64,000 bases of DNA from Alligator mississippiensis (lineage: Eukaryota > Chordata > Crocodylia > Alligatoridae). The stretch lies in assembly GCF_030867095.1 (NCBI RefSeq), contig NC_081828.1:573001-637000 (forward strand), read 5' to 3'. The notes beneath the pieces are model-generated. The model was not told the origin of the DNA and made no database searches. It was given only the letters and a program-made list of their open reading frames with translations. This document shows positions 32,121-43,400 of this stretch, piece by piece. How positions within the stretch are numbered: position 1 is the stretch's first letter; the number at the start of each line of letters is the position of its first letter. The position numbers and the translations under genes were made by a program.

Positions 32121-34395
32121 TTAAAGCCCTAATCGCTAGAGACCCTGTATCCATGCCGGCAGGATCCTTGGACCAAAGGCTGACAAATCCCTGCAGGACC
32201 GGGATGCACGCACGTTCTCACAAGCCTGGAGTGAGCTGTTAGCAGCTTTGTCCTGAGAAAACCCATCAGGCGCAGAGCACTGAGATAGATTACACCTGAG
32301 TAATTTGAGCCTTTCAGATACGCCGCAAAATCTATTGGCTAGCTTCAGGACGCATCGTGCTTTCTCAATGAGAAATCTTTTGCCCTTACCTTGGCCTCGC
32401 TGCAGTCAATGGGGCCAGCATTTCAGCCGTGGTGGTTTAACTAGGAACAGTGGCTGCGGCTGAGAACAGATTATTACGTCTGAACATCAATGTTTGTACA
32501 GGGCTTACCCAATTTAAGGGGCTCTGCATATTAACATCACCAGATAAGAAATAATAACAAGCTGTGGGTTACTTACTGAAGAGAATCCCCTGCGTTGTTT
32601 AAGATCGCTCACGCAGGTCAAAGCACCTGCTAACGTCCCCCGGAAGCACAGCACGAGAGAGCCAGACCCGTCTCCTCTCTTTCATACAGCCTGGTGAGGA
32701 AACGTGCTGGGGTAGCCTCCAGCTGCGATTTTCCGTGTCTCACTTTTGTGCCACCGAAGCACGCTGGACAAGCGTGTGATCGGCACGGCTCTCGTAACGG
32801 GCTCAGCCCTGCGAGTGGCCGATCCCGGCGTGTCGGCCGCGTGCTCCGCGTTCTCGACGCTTGCTAAACGTGAGAGCTTTGCTCCATCAGGGCTGGCTGC
32901 TTGGCACTTGGCAGAATCAACCCCACAATGATCCGTAGTAAGTAGCTAATAATGGTAAACGTCCACAGCGCCCTGAGACTCCACAGAAACCACCAGCTGG
33001 AGTGAATTACGGCAAGGATTTCTGGCCTCTCTTCGGCCTTCATTTTAGCCTGACTTTGCCTGCAGCAGCAGGAAGGCGGCAGTGCCACCAGGTAGTATTT
33101 GGAGGGTTCTCTGTGTACGCAGAAGCTTACCCAAGATGGAGATATTGCAGGCACCAACAGTGCTAGTGCAACGGAGCTGGGAAGCCAGTCTGCCCCTTCG
33201 AGCTCCCCAGGCAGGCTCCTCACACCGTGAGACGCGGCGTTACGCACGTAGTCCTAGGACGATGCTCTCGCCTACACGCCGTCGTATAAGCGGTGCGTTC
33301 CTTGGCGCGTGTCCAGAGCTTGCGAGCAGTTTCCGTAACAGAGGGGAATTTACAGTATCAGGAGGCTTTGATCAAGGCCAGCATGCAAGCCCTTTGGCTA
33401 TTCAAGACATTTTTCTTGTACTGCTAATTGGCACAAGGCAGAGCTCCTATGTGAGGCGCTGCTCTGAGCTCACACGCCGGCCATGCGGTATCTCCGGTAC
33501 GAAAGCACCTCTCATACTGCGCAGCGGTCAGGCCGGCACGGCTCGCAGGAGGGGCTGGCTCTTGGCAGTTTTTGCCATTATTTTGTGAACGGGAACACCG
33601 CCAGCGGACTTTAGCTGTAGGGCACCGCCACGCGAGTGCTCAGCCAGAGCCTTCCCCGGGCAGGTGTGCCCGCCCGTCTACTGGAGCGGTGCCACCTGCC
33701 TCCACCCCGCCGCCACGCCGGCCCGGGACAGCGAGTGGGTGCGAGGACTGCTGTCCAGTGTCCCTTCAGGGATGACTACCTGCGGGCCAGTTCTTTGTCG
33801 CTCGTCTCTAGCTGACTAAAGCCAATGTGTAACAGGACGGCTCTGCACCCCGGGCAGCAGTGACAGCAGCTGCCGTTCTTGCACTCCCTTTAAGCTGGTG
33901 CCTGGGGCTGGTGTCCTGGCTGCCCGCCCCGCGTTATGCTACTGCACTACGGAGACGGATAACGGGTCCCACCGTGCTGTACAGGGTGGCAGGGTTGCTA
34001 GCCGGCACAGTTTCCCTGCCCCACCGTGTAGGAAGGAAGACAAGAAATGCAGCCAAAAACACACAAAGAACCCCAAATGAAACGACCAGAATCACAGGAC
34101 ATAAGGAAATCGTCCATAAAGACAAGTAGAGCCGTGCCTTATTCATTAATGTGCCAAGAACGAAAGGGCGCACGCAGGATTCACACCGAGATCAGCAGGT
34201 GACAATCTAACGATGCCCTCGTGTAATACACAGTCGTGCCCATTACATGCTCCGATTGTGTTCTTTAAACAGTCCTCACTTGGACAGCTCTGCTCCTGCT
34301 GCAATGTTTATTTGTCTAACAAATTAAGATTTTGACTTAAAAGCAGGAGGAAAAGAGCTGGGGAAAGGATGAGCACGCTGCACAGAAGAGGGCTG
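32121..34395. other. AT-rich non-coding stretch
   Basis: No gene or firm repeat recognised. 32,115-32,180 could be more of the gypsy fossil (an ALIARDPV-like segment). The 168-codon frame at 33,082-33,588 has no family resemblance. Confidence 0.45.
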
Positions 34396-34399
34396 AGCT

Positions 34400-34760
34400 G
34401 GGGAGGGCTCTGGAATGACGGCGGTTCGGAGAATTAGTTTTGCTCACTTTTCAGTGATGATAATGAGAAGATCAGGGAAGGCTGTACAGGAAGCACAGAA
34501 TTTATTGGAGAGCAGCTGGAGAGGCCAAGAGCATAGGATAAACACAGAAATGGTAAAAGAGTATCTGACAAAACTAAGCCTATATATTGTAAATCTGCAG
34601 GTCCAGATGCAGCGTGCCTATGAATTTTAAAAGAAATCACTGAAGAGAAGCTGTGAAAAATAATCTTCCATTTATCATGAGCCTCAGGAGAGGCACCCAG
34701 GACCTGGGAAAGGCCAGATATGGCTCCAGGGCACCACAGGAGGCTAGTCGCTCCTCTGCA
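34400..34760 (+). mobile_element. Old CR1/L3-type LINE fragment (pre-RT region)
   Basis: A decayed frame reads INTEMVKEYLTKLSLY, followed by a NLQVQMQRAYEFKKK-type segment. This is the counterpart of the CR1/L3 region 'Ixxxxxxxyl......KSAGPDGxHPRVLKEL'. It is collinear with fragments at 35,430-35,800 and 36,130-36,430, and all three may be one element. Confidence 0.5.
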
Positions 34761-35429
34761 CACCTCTTTGGCAAGCACACTCTTCAGCCACTCCTCTCTC
34801 TTTCTTGTCTCCTCTCTCCCTTCCCTCCTTGTTACTCCATTATTGATCCGGCAGGCATCTGCCCAGGGACTCACTAAACTGCAGCAATAAACATACACAG
34901 AGGTAAGCTAGCTCACTTGCCGAACTAATTCCCCACCTCCGCCCATATACATTCACCCGTGCCTTTGATTTAATCCTTTCAGTGCATCAGGAATGAAGCC
35001 TTTGTCCTTGCGTCAGGCCTCGTGTCCCGAAGTAGAGGGAGTTGCAAGGGGTGGTGGTGAGGAAGGGGGAAGGGGACCTCAGTACACATCGAGTGCTGGC
35101 CCAAGCGCGTGGGGAAACAACGGCCTCCTCCGGGTCACTGTGACCAGGACACCGAGATGTGGACCCTTCCTGCTCAGAGGAACATGCAGCAGGCCATGTA
35201 GTTGTAAAAACCCACCACCCTTGACCTGCCCCTTCCCTTCTTGATGGCAACAACTCTTCTCCCTGTTTTTTAAACGACTGTTCACTAAGCAACTGGCTTA
35301 TTAGTCCGCTGTGCAGCTAGTCGTCAGTTGCTTTTTGTCACTGTGTCACATAATATATATATTTTTTAAATGGATAAGCCCTCTCTAGGTACAAATGTTT
35401 TCGCGTGGGCAAGAAATTGTTTGAAGTGT
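34761..35429. other. Non-coding stretch, nothing recognised
   Basis: No gene. It separates two collinear CR1-like fragments and may be insertion or decayed element sequence. Confidence 0.4.
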
Positions 35430-35800
35430 TGAAATCAGAGAGTAACCATTAATGGCAAGACCTCCAAATTGGAAAGAGCTTCAAATAGGTTACCGCAGGA
35501 GTAAGTATTGGCACATGTATTTAAAGTTTCATTAAGGAGAGAAAGAAGTAATATCACCCATGATCAATTTTACCCAGAGGGGCAGCAAATACACAGCAGG
35601 ATGCATCCAAAGTGACCCGGCGACATTAGGGCAACAAGCTGCGTGCAACTAGATGAGATTCAGTGCTAATAAATATAAATCCATAACCCAAGGGAGAAGA
35701 AATAAATAGGTTGGATACTTGGAAACCAGTGAGTCTGGGACTGAGGCTAATAAGGATAGCAAAGTTAATACTGTACGATCCTGCAGTATGATACACTTAT
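35430..35800 (+). mobile_element. Old CR1-type LINE fragment (RT region)
   Basis: A decayed frame from about 35,448 reads TINGKTSKLERASNRLPQE, matching 'VxNGxxSxxxxxxSGVPQG', followed by VLAHVFKVSL for 'VLGPVLFNIFI'. Further on, about 35,655-35,705 gives FSANKYKSITQGRRNK, matching '[15 protein letters not shown]'. Stops interrupt it. It is probably the middle part of the element that begins at 34,400. Confidence 0.6.
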
Positions 35801-36129
35801 GAACAAGGGCAAGGCTAGTCTCATTGTATACCTGGTGGGGAATCACGTGGTAAAGTAACGGAGTAATACGTGCCCTTGTGTGACCCCCGTTGAGGGCCAG
35901 GTGTGCTTCTGGTTTATTGTATTTGGGGACTGGGCCTGGCCTCATCCTAGCGTCTGAGCACCTTCCCGTTGTGCGTTAAGCACCGTGACTAACCTCTGTC
36001 ATGCGAGGCTTGTTCTTGCTCTTATCCTCTCTGCGGGGGGCAATTGCACAGACAGCGGACAGTTCTGCTTTGGCAGGCTTTTACCTTTCTTTTTTTTAAC
36101 GTACATGCCACTGTGGTTATGTTAGGAAA

Positions 36130-36430
36130 GGTCCAAAAGTTTTGGAAAGTTACAAACAATGAAGAGAACAAAATAATACAAGGCTTAAAACATATGGTTG
36201 AGAGACTGAAGGAGCTAAAGTTTTAGAATTTAGCGAAGGGAAGAGTCGGGGGAACAGGATCTCTGTCTATAAATACCTTCAAGGTAACAATGTAAATGAA
36301 GGAAGGGAATTAATTCACAGTCTCAGAAGACAGTAGGACAAGGAACCGCAGCCTGAAGTTAACGAGGAAAGGATTAGGCTAGGGATGAGAACGAGCTCTG
36401 AGCAGCTCCAGGAGCTGGGCACCGAGCCGC
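36130..36430 (+). mobile_element. Old CR1-type LINE fragment (ORF2 C-terminus)
   Basis: Reads KFWKVTNNEENKIIQGLKHM and VERLKELKF, then, in another frame, a YKYLQGNNVN-like block and a 'KEPQPEVN' segment. This is the CR1 order of 'RATKMIKGL..RLKELNL', 'YKYLxG' and the 3' coding end. It follows the 35,430-35,800 fragment in the right order and spacing. Confidence 0.6.
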
Positions 36431-37795
36431 GTTTTGCTGCAGGTGGGGAGAGCCCCCAGCCACCGAGACCTGGCATTGCCAAGACTCCCGCAAAGACGAG
36501 CGCTGCAGGTCGCTAACCAGGCGGGTGCCCGCAGCTCGCACCACGCGCTGCGGCAGCGGCAGGAGGCAGGGAGGAGACACCTGAAGTTCTGCCCTGCCAG
36601 CAAGCTGAGCGTGCAGAGCTGCGATCCCCGGCTCAGAAACGCTGTTGTGAGCTGAAGGATGTGTTTGCTGACTGCTACCGACTTTGCATCCCTCTTCTCC
36701 ACCCCTCCAGAAGCAGCCCACCATGGGAAGCATCAGTAACACAGGCTTCCCCGTGCTGCCGCTAAGGACGAGAAAATCCAGTCTCTGGGGACATTTGCAC
36801 TGCAGCCTCTTCACAGAAACTGCCAGGATAGCTGCTAATCTGTTCCAGCAGCAGTGGTGGCATCGTCTCTGGGGACAGCTGTGCTCTGGGAACAAGGCTA
36901 AATCTACCTAGGTAAATACTTTCATTCGTTGCCAAACACGGCTGGATTACAACGGTGCCCTGGAGGCCCTGGATCCCACTACCTGTCCCTTGAGCCATAT
37001 GGCGCCCTGACAGTGCGTTCGGCCACTCGCCTGCCAGCGAGGACCGTTCCGGTATCCAGTGCTGCCACACAGTGGAGACGTGCTCCTGCAGAAGGCAGGA
37101 TCTCTAAAGCCTCCTATTCTTACAACTTTGGTGGGAGCCCAGGACAGCAGAGGAGAGCTGAGCCCTGCGTGGACCCCACGGGGTGGCCGGCCACGGCGCT
37201 GGCAGGAACGAGGGGGCACGAACGCCCACTGAGCATGGACGAAGGAAACCTTGTGGACGAGCACGCTGACTCCCAGCCAGCGCATGGCTCTCTCTGCAGT
37301 ATGCTCCACAACGCTGTCCCCAGCTGAGCTCCCACCGATCCCTTTGGGAGAGCAGTGCAGAGCTGAACAACTTCCACTAATGAGAAACCTTCCCTACTAA
37401 TAGTCAGAATTGCCCTCCACTTCATTTCACGCTACTGCTGCTGATTGCATCTCCTTGGATCACCCCAAATTGACTCCCAGCTGGGGAGTCACACCCCTCA
37501 GACACTTGCAGGCAAATAGTGTATCCTACTCGGGGCCCATAATCCCACAAAATGGTGCTCCACCCGTGCAGGGTTTCACCCGTGTGCATCTGGCTGCAGT
37601 CTCAGAACCTTAAAGCTAGATTTTTGAAGGGACCGAAGGATGTAAAGGTGCCTTGGGGGATTTTAAAAGCCCCTATGTGCCCAACACCCTTAGGAGTCTG
37701 CACACTTCAAATACACATCCACTGCACGTGCTTGTGTGTCTTTACAACTACTGCTCCTCCCTGGAGAGTCCCACAGACCCTTTGGATGGCTCTGA
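36431..37795. other. Non-coding stretch, nothing recognised
   Basis: Mixed composition, no gene or repeat recognised. Confidence 0.45.
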
Positions 37796-37799
37796 CCCT

Positions 37800-39105
37800 A
37801 ACTCGATTCAGGTGCAACTAACTGTTTCTAAGCATTTGGAGGAGAAGAAGGTGATTAGGAACAGTCCACATGGGTTCACCAGGGGCAAGTCATGCCTGAC
37901 CGACCTGATGCCTTCTGCGATGAGGTGACTGGATCTGTGGATCGGGGAAGATTAGTGGACGTGGTGTATCTTGAGTTTAGCAAGGCTTTTGATACGGGCT
38001 CCCACAGCATTCTCGCAGGCAAGCTAAGGAAGTACGGGCTGGATGAATGGACCCTAAGGTGGATAGAAACCTGGCTGGATTGTGGGGCTCGGAGGGTAGT
38101 AATCAATGGCTCAATGTCTAGTTGGCAGCTGGTATCAAGTGCAGTGCCCCAGGAGTCGGTCCTGGGATTAGTTTTGTTCAATGTCTTCATCATCGACCTG
38201 GAAGGTGGGGTGGAGCGCACCCTCAGCACGTCTGCAATGACACCCAGCTGGGGGGAGTAGTAGATACGCTGGAGGGTCGGGCTAGGATTCAGAGAGACCT
38301 TGATGAATTGGAGGACTGGATCAAGAGAAATCTCCTGAGGTTCAACAAGGACAAGTGCAAAGTCCTGCACCGAGGAGGGAGCGATCCCCTGCACCGGGGC
38401 AGGCTGGGGGTGACGGGCTGGGCAGCAGCTCTGCAGACAAGGACCTGGGGGGACAGGGGGCAAGAAGCTGGACAGGAGCCAGCAGTGTGCCCTTGGTGCC
38501 AGGAAGGCGACCGGCGTCCTGGGCTGCATTGGGAGGAGTGTTGCAGCAGATGGAGGGCAGTGATTCCTCGCCTCTGCTCAGCACTGGGGAGGTCACGGCT
38601 GGAGGCCTGTGTCCAGCTGTGGCCCCCACTGCAGGAAGGATGTGGACACGTTGGACAGAGTCCACTGGAGGGCAACAAAAATGGTTGTGGGGCTGGGGGA
38701 CAGGACTGGTGAGGAGAGGCTGAGGGAAATGGGCTGATTGAGTCTGCAGAAGAGAAGACCGAGGGGGATTGAATAGCAGTCTTCACCTCCCTGCCGGGGG
38801 GCTGCAAAGAGGATGGAGCTGGGCTGGTCTCAGTGGGGCAGACGACAGGACAAGGAGCAATGGGCTCAAGCTGCAGCAAGGGAAGTTTAGCTTGGATATT
38901 AGGAAGAATTTTCTCATTAGGAGGGTGTAAAACATGGGATCAGGTTACTCAGAGGGGTTGGGTAACCTCTGTCCTTGTAAGTTTTTAAGGCCCGGTTCAA
39001 CAAAGCCTTGTCTGGGATGATGCAGTTGGGGTGGTCCTGCTCTGAGCAGGGGCTGTGACTCCTGGTCTCCCTTCCACCCTCGTTTGTATGACTGTGACTC
39101 TAAGC
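37800..39105 (+). mobile_element. CR1 LINE, reverse transcriptase to 3' end
   Basis: A 1.3-kb plus-strand CR1, 5'-truncated. Frames read [14 protein letters not shown] (about 37,870-37,911), [17 protein letters not shown] (about 37,959-38,009; the usual catalytic Asp of 'LDF' is Glu here), [20 protein letters not shown] and [16 protein letters not shown]. The FADD block is degraded (about 38,229-38,260). IKRNLLRFNKDKCKVLH follows. The 3' region has KAxTSLPGGLQRG-type sequence, and a degenerate octamer remnant (TTTGTATGACTGTGACTCT) near 39,085-39,103 marks the end. Confidence 0.9.
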
Positions 39106-39530
39106 GCTCTCAGCTGGCTGGGCAAAGCCTCCTCCCAGGAGTGCCGTGGGGACGTGTTGGGAAGGTCTCCATAGCAAGCACCTCGTTGTGGCTTGCGTGA
39201 CCGCCCCGTGGTACGTGGACTGCACTTTGCCAGGCTGTGGCTCAGCTCAGCGTCTGATTTCCTGGGGAGACTCCTGCTGCATGGAGCCCTCTGACCAGGC
39301 TGATAATAGTCCGTGGCAGGTGTTTAATAAAGATGTTAGCTAATACTATGCCTAAGTGTTATCCCTGTAGTGCCCTGCTTTGGTATGCTGAAGTTTACCG
39401 TTCCCCATAGCTCAGCCAGCTTCCAGCCCATTCGCCTCTCATCCAAGTCAATTTGAGGTAAGCTTTCAGGTGACATTCATTATATTCCTTGTATCCACCA
39501 ACTATGAAATTTGATTAAAGAAAAGTGATA
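39106..39530. other. Non-coding stretch, nothing recognised
   Basis: No gene or repeat recognised between two LINE fragments of opposite orientation. Confidence 0.45.
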
Positions 39531-39534
39531 AAAT

Positions 39535-40690
39535 ATATTCATAGATGTATAGATTATAAGGCTGAAAGGGACCACCGTGAGTATCAGTTCTGACTTCCCA
39601 CGTAACACAGGCAATACGACTTCCATGGATTAATTTCTTGCTGACATAAAGCAAGTATTTTAGAAAACCATCTGATCCTTGTTTAAAAACTGCCCAGCAC
39701 GAAGAATTCACCACGATGGTTTTCATCTTGTACCAAAGATTAAATGGCCTCGCAGTTAAAAACGCATCCCCTATCACGGGTCTGAATTTGTCCAGCCATG
39801 GGATAGCGTCACCCTTTGCATGCGGGAGGAAGAGCCTCTCTCATCAATTTTCTGCTTCCCTCGCAGACTGTGATCAAGTCAGTCCTTAAGCTTTTCTTTC
39901 TAGCTACACAGATTGAGCGCCCTGATTTTATCATGGTAAGGCATGATTCCCGTCCTCTGATCATTCTCATGGCTCTCTCCTATTTGCAATTGCATTTTGA
40001 GACCTGTCAGGTTTGAATCTATTTAATAGGTCCCGTGTTAATTTGTATTGTTCACGTTTCTGAGTCAAAATGTTGTGAGACACCATGTCAAATGCCTCAC
40101 AGATAGCTAAGTAGATTACATCAATACCATTAATTACATCAACCAAATTTGTTATCTAACAGAGGAAGAAGGTATCATGTTAATTCGACAGGATCTGTTT
40201 TACATAAAGGGAGGTTGCCGCGCATTAATTACGTTGCCCTCCTTCAATTCTTTATTGAGTCCCAGATCAGTCATTTCATCATTTTACCTAGGTTTGCTGT
40301 CAGGGTGATAGGCCCATAGTTACTCAGATTGTTCTTTATATCCTTTTTCAATATTGGCATATATTTGTTTTCTTCCGGCCCCCTGCAACTTCTCCAGTAG
40401 TCCAAAACTGATTGAAAATCAACATTAACAGTTCAGAAGACTTCTTAGCCAGCTCTTTTAAAACTCTCTGATGCAACTGATCCAGACCTGCTGATTTTAC
40501 AATGACTTTAATTACTGCTGAAAGGAAAATCATCTGGCCATCATCATTTGGTATCATTACTACAACATCTAGCCTTTTCCTAAATAAAAAACATGAATGG
40601 ACTACTTCTGGTTTTTTATGTATCGCTACTGGCAGTGTCACCGTTCCCATCGAGTAACGAGCTAATATCATTAGTCAGTGAGAACTCCTT
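39535..40690 (-). mobile_element. Ancient CR1/L3-type LINE
   Basis: A minus-strand LINE whose 3' end is at the left (ATTCATAGATGTATAGATTA, 39,538-39,557, an octamer remnant). Read on the minus strand it gives VKSAGLDQLHQRVLKELAKK, then LLMLIFNQFW and GEVAGGRKKTN near 40,510-40,350. This matches 'xKSAGPDGxHPRVLKELA...L..IFxxSWxTGxVPxDWKxAN'. The central palm is decayed, with LNVVYLDF-like remains around 40,110. Composition is AT-rich and divergence is high, so it is among the oldest insertions in the window. Confidence 0.75.
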
Positions 40691-43340
40691 TTGTCCCGAA
40701 TGTGCTTAGAAAAAGCCTTCCTTCCTACCCTGCTTAGCGCTGCTGTCCCACAGATTTGCCTTGCGTTCTGATTCAGTGCGTGGCTTGTTATCTATAACAC
40801 ACCCGTGATGTTTAGCGCTCGCAGCTTTGTCATGTTCTGTATCTGCCGTCCTCAGACTTATACAGACGGGAGCCTCCTTTCAGTAACACACATTACTTCA
40901 TGATCACAGTGACATTTGATTATCTGAAATAAATACAAAGCTGGTGAATACTTCTGCCCCGCTGAATGAGTCTTGTCGCTTCAGTTGTGACACCGCGTCT
41001 GTGAAACACTGATCGAGCCGCACAGAGGTTTTTTGCACTAGAGGGGAAGCTGGAGATACCAGTCACTCATTACCAGCATCACTCCTCTGTCCAATTCTGA
41101 GGCCTGGCACTGAGCTTGCTTTGCTCCATTTTCCTCTGACCTCCTTCATCTATCTTGTTAAAAATAACAGCCTGTGATTTGGTAATATCATTAGCTAAGG
41201 GAATTAGTTTGGAGGAGGAGGTTAGACTCAAACAGGCCTTGTGGAAGGGATGGACTATATGTCTGTGGACGTTTTGCCCGGGAAGGCAGAAACCAAAGGT
41301 CTGTTATGGCTCGAGGCAGGTGAGTCTTCCTTTGCAGAGAACCAGAAGCCAGCCCAAGGGCGAGGACAAATAGACAAATAGTCTAGTGGCGGTGAGTGCA
41401 GGTAGAAGAAATACGTAGGGACCTGCAAGTCACCTACAAGACTGGGAAACAGCTGGCGGGCACGGGATTAGCTGGGACGAGGGATGCGGGTGGGACAAAA
41501 GGCTGCGGCCCGGGGCCTTGGGGAGCAGGGGCAGGCAGGTGCCCGAGGAAGTCACTAGTGCCATGCTGGCGGCTCTCCCTGTAGTGGGTCTTTTTCCTTA
41601 CAGCGTTGGCTCTTGGAGACATTATTGTAAGAGAGTCGAAACGTGATTTTCGTCACACTCTTCCGCTTCCCGTTGCCCGTAACATTGTCAGACAGGTTTC
41701 TTAGCCCATCTTAGCCCAGATGTTATTTTTAAACATTTCAACAAATCCATTCTGCCATTTTGAATTCTGCTTTTCTGTACGAAATGTGACAAGCATGTCA
41801 TATGACTTCCAATCATACATTTAGCATTCGAAACGGCTTCGTTCAAAATTGGACTTGGTTTTACATCTCAACGTGATCTATCGAACAAGGTACGTTTGAA
41901 GGGAATTCAGTACTTGGGGAAGTCAAAACAAGCCAATACTTATGCACCGAAGCCCACCAGAGCCTGAGCCTGGATATTTTTTGGCAGCACTGTGAGACCT
42001 GCTTTAGCAAACAAAGCCGGGCGGGGATAGCGTTCAGAGGGCTTTCTGTTTTCACTCGACTTGCTTCTTAAAGTTGTTTTGTTCTCCTATTTTTATAAGT
42101 TATGTTGTTCTCTTATTAGAAATCATTCTGAGCCTTTGTTGGGAAGGGCAGCGTAATTTGAGGATATCAGTTATATCAAGTACATACGAGTTGGAGATAA
42201 TCAGTCTTAAGGTTGCGTTAATGGAAGCATTAATTTTCTTTTGCGTGAAGTTAGTATGTTAAATAACATTGATCTTCTCACTTCTCCAGAAAACTGATGA
42301 AATCATGGCTTCATCAAACTCCATGGGAACCATGCCATTACCTTCAAAAGGCCAGGGGTGTTAGCCACAGCAATTAGTGGGCTAATTCCCCTGTAGGACA
42401 CGGCTCCCCGGAGCCCTGCAGAGCCGAGCATCGGTGCAGCGGATTGTGGAGCCGTGCTGGCAGGACGTGCAACGCAGAAAGGCAAGCATTCGGCCTTTTA
42501 CTATTTTAATTTAAAATAGGATGTTTTTACGGTAAGGGAAGCACATTTCAATGAATAAATACTATTTATAAATATCTAAATTATTAATGACAAAATCCAG
42601 AACTTATTAAAGAAAATGGCAAGCTTAGGGGTTTATCTTTATAGTCATAATATTAGTTTCTTAAATCTATAGAGCTTCAATTAAAGCAAAACGGGGGGAA
42701 ATAGAGCTAAGGCTGCCACCACCACCCATAAATCTTCCCAGACCGTCCCTTGTCTTTTTCCTAAAAGGAGACAGACTCCTGTGAGTTAAGGATGGAGTCA
42801 GTCTTAAATTTGAATGTGCTTTACTTGTGCCAGTATATTAGGGAACAGACATTATTTCAAGAGTTGTTGTCAAGGTCACAAAGCCCCAGATTTGCTGCAC
42901 GTCCCTGCTGGCTGTTTGCGAAGTTTTTAGATTTCTTAATATTTGCTTTTTTTCCTCACAGACGCGTCAGCGCTTTTAGTTCTTAAATGAACTGAAACCA
43001 GTGTTTCTCCTCCGCTCCAGCAGTCGCCGGTACCCTGCCGTGGCACCCGGCCCGTGGGCGCTGCCCGCCTTCAGCAGTGATCTGGTACGCGCACCTCAAG
43101 GCACGCAACAGCGCCAAGCCACGGCGCCCGGGTGTCCTACCACGTGGCACAGACGAGCAGCCCCACCACCCAGGAATAGCCTCATCCTTGTGGGGATTTA
43201 CAAACCTTTCTGAAGCACCAAACCAAGAGGTGCGTGCAGGCTGGGAGGTGGGGAGGACAGCTGGTCTATGCTGTTTGATAGGACATGATCAAGGCCTGCC
43301 TTTTCATTTTTAAGGTGAAACAAGCGTTTCAAACATCTCA
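40691..43340. other. AT-rich non-coding stretch
   Basis: No gene recognised. A more GC-rich patch at 41,200-41,590 holds frames that could belong to an unidentified repeat. Nothing else is structured. Confidence 0.45.
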
Positions 43341-43344
43341 CCAG

Positions 43345-43400
43345 GTGCATAAAAAGCAAGGTCTCTACCCTGAGGAGCTTGAACTAAACAACGTTTTCTA
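43345..43400 (-). repeat. Short MIR/L2-like tail fragment
   Basis: AAGGTCTCTACCCTGAGGAG followed by CTTGAACTAA resembles the common amniote repeat segment 'AGTCCCTGCCCTGAAGAGCTTACAATCTAA'. Short and uncertain. Confidence 0.4.

Noticed and set aside
33082..33588. 168-codon plus-strand frame
   Set aside because: No family motif, no codon-use or splice support.
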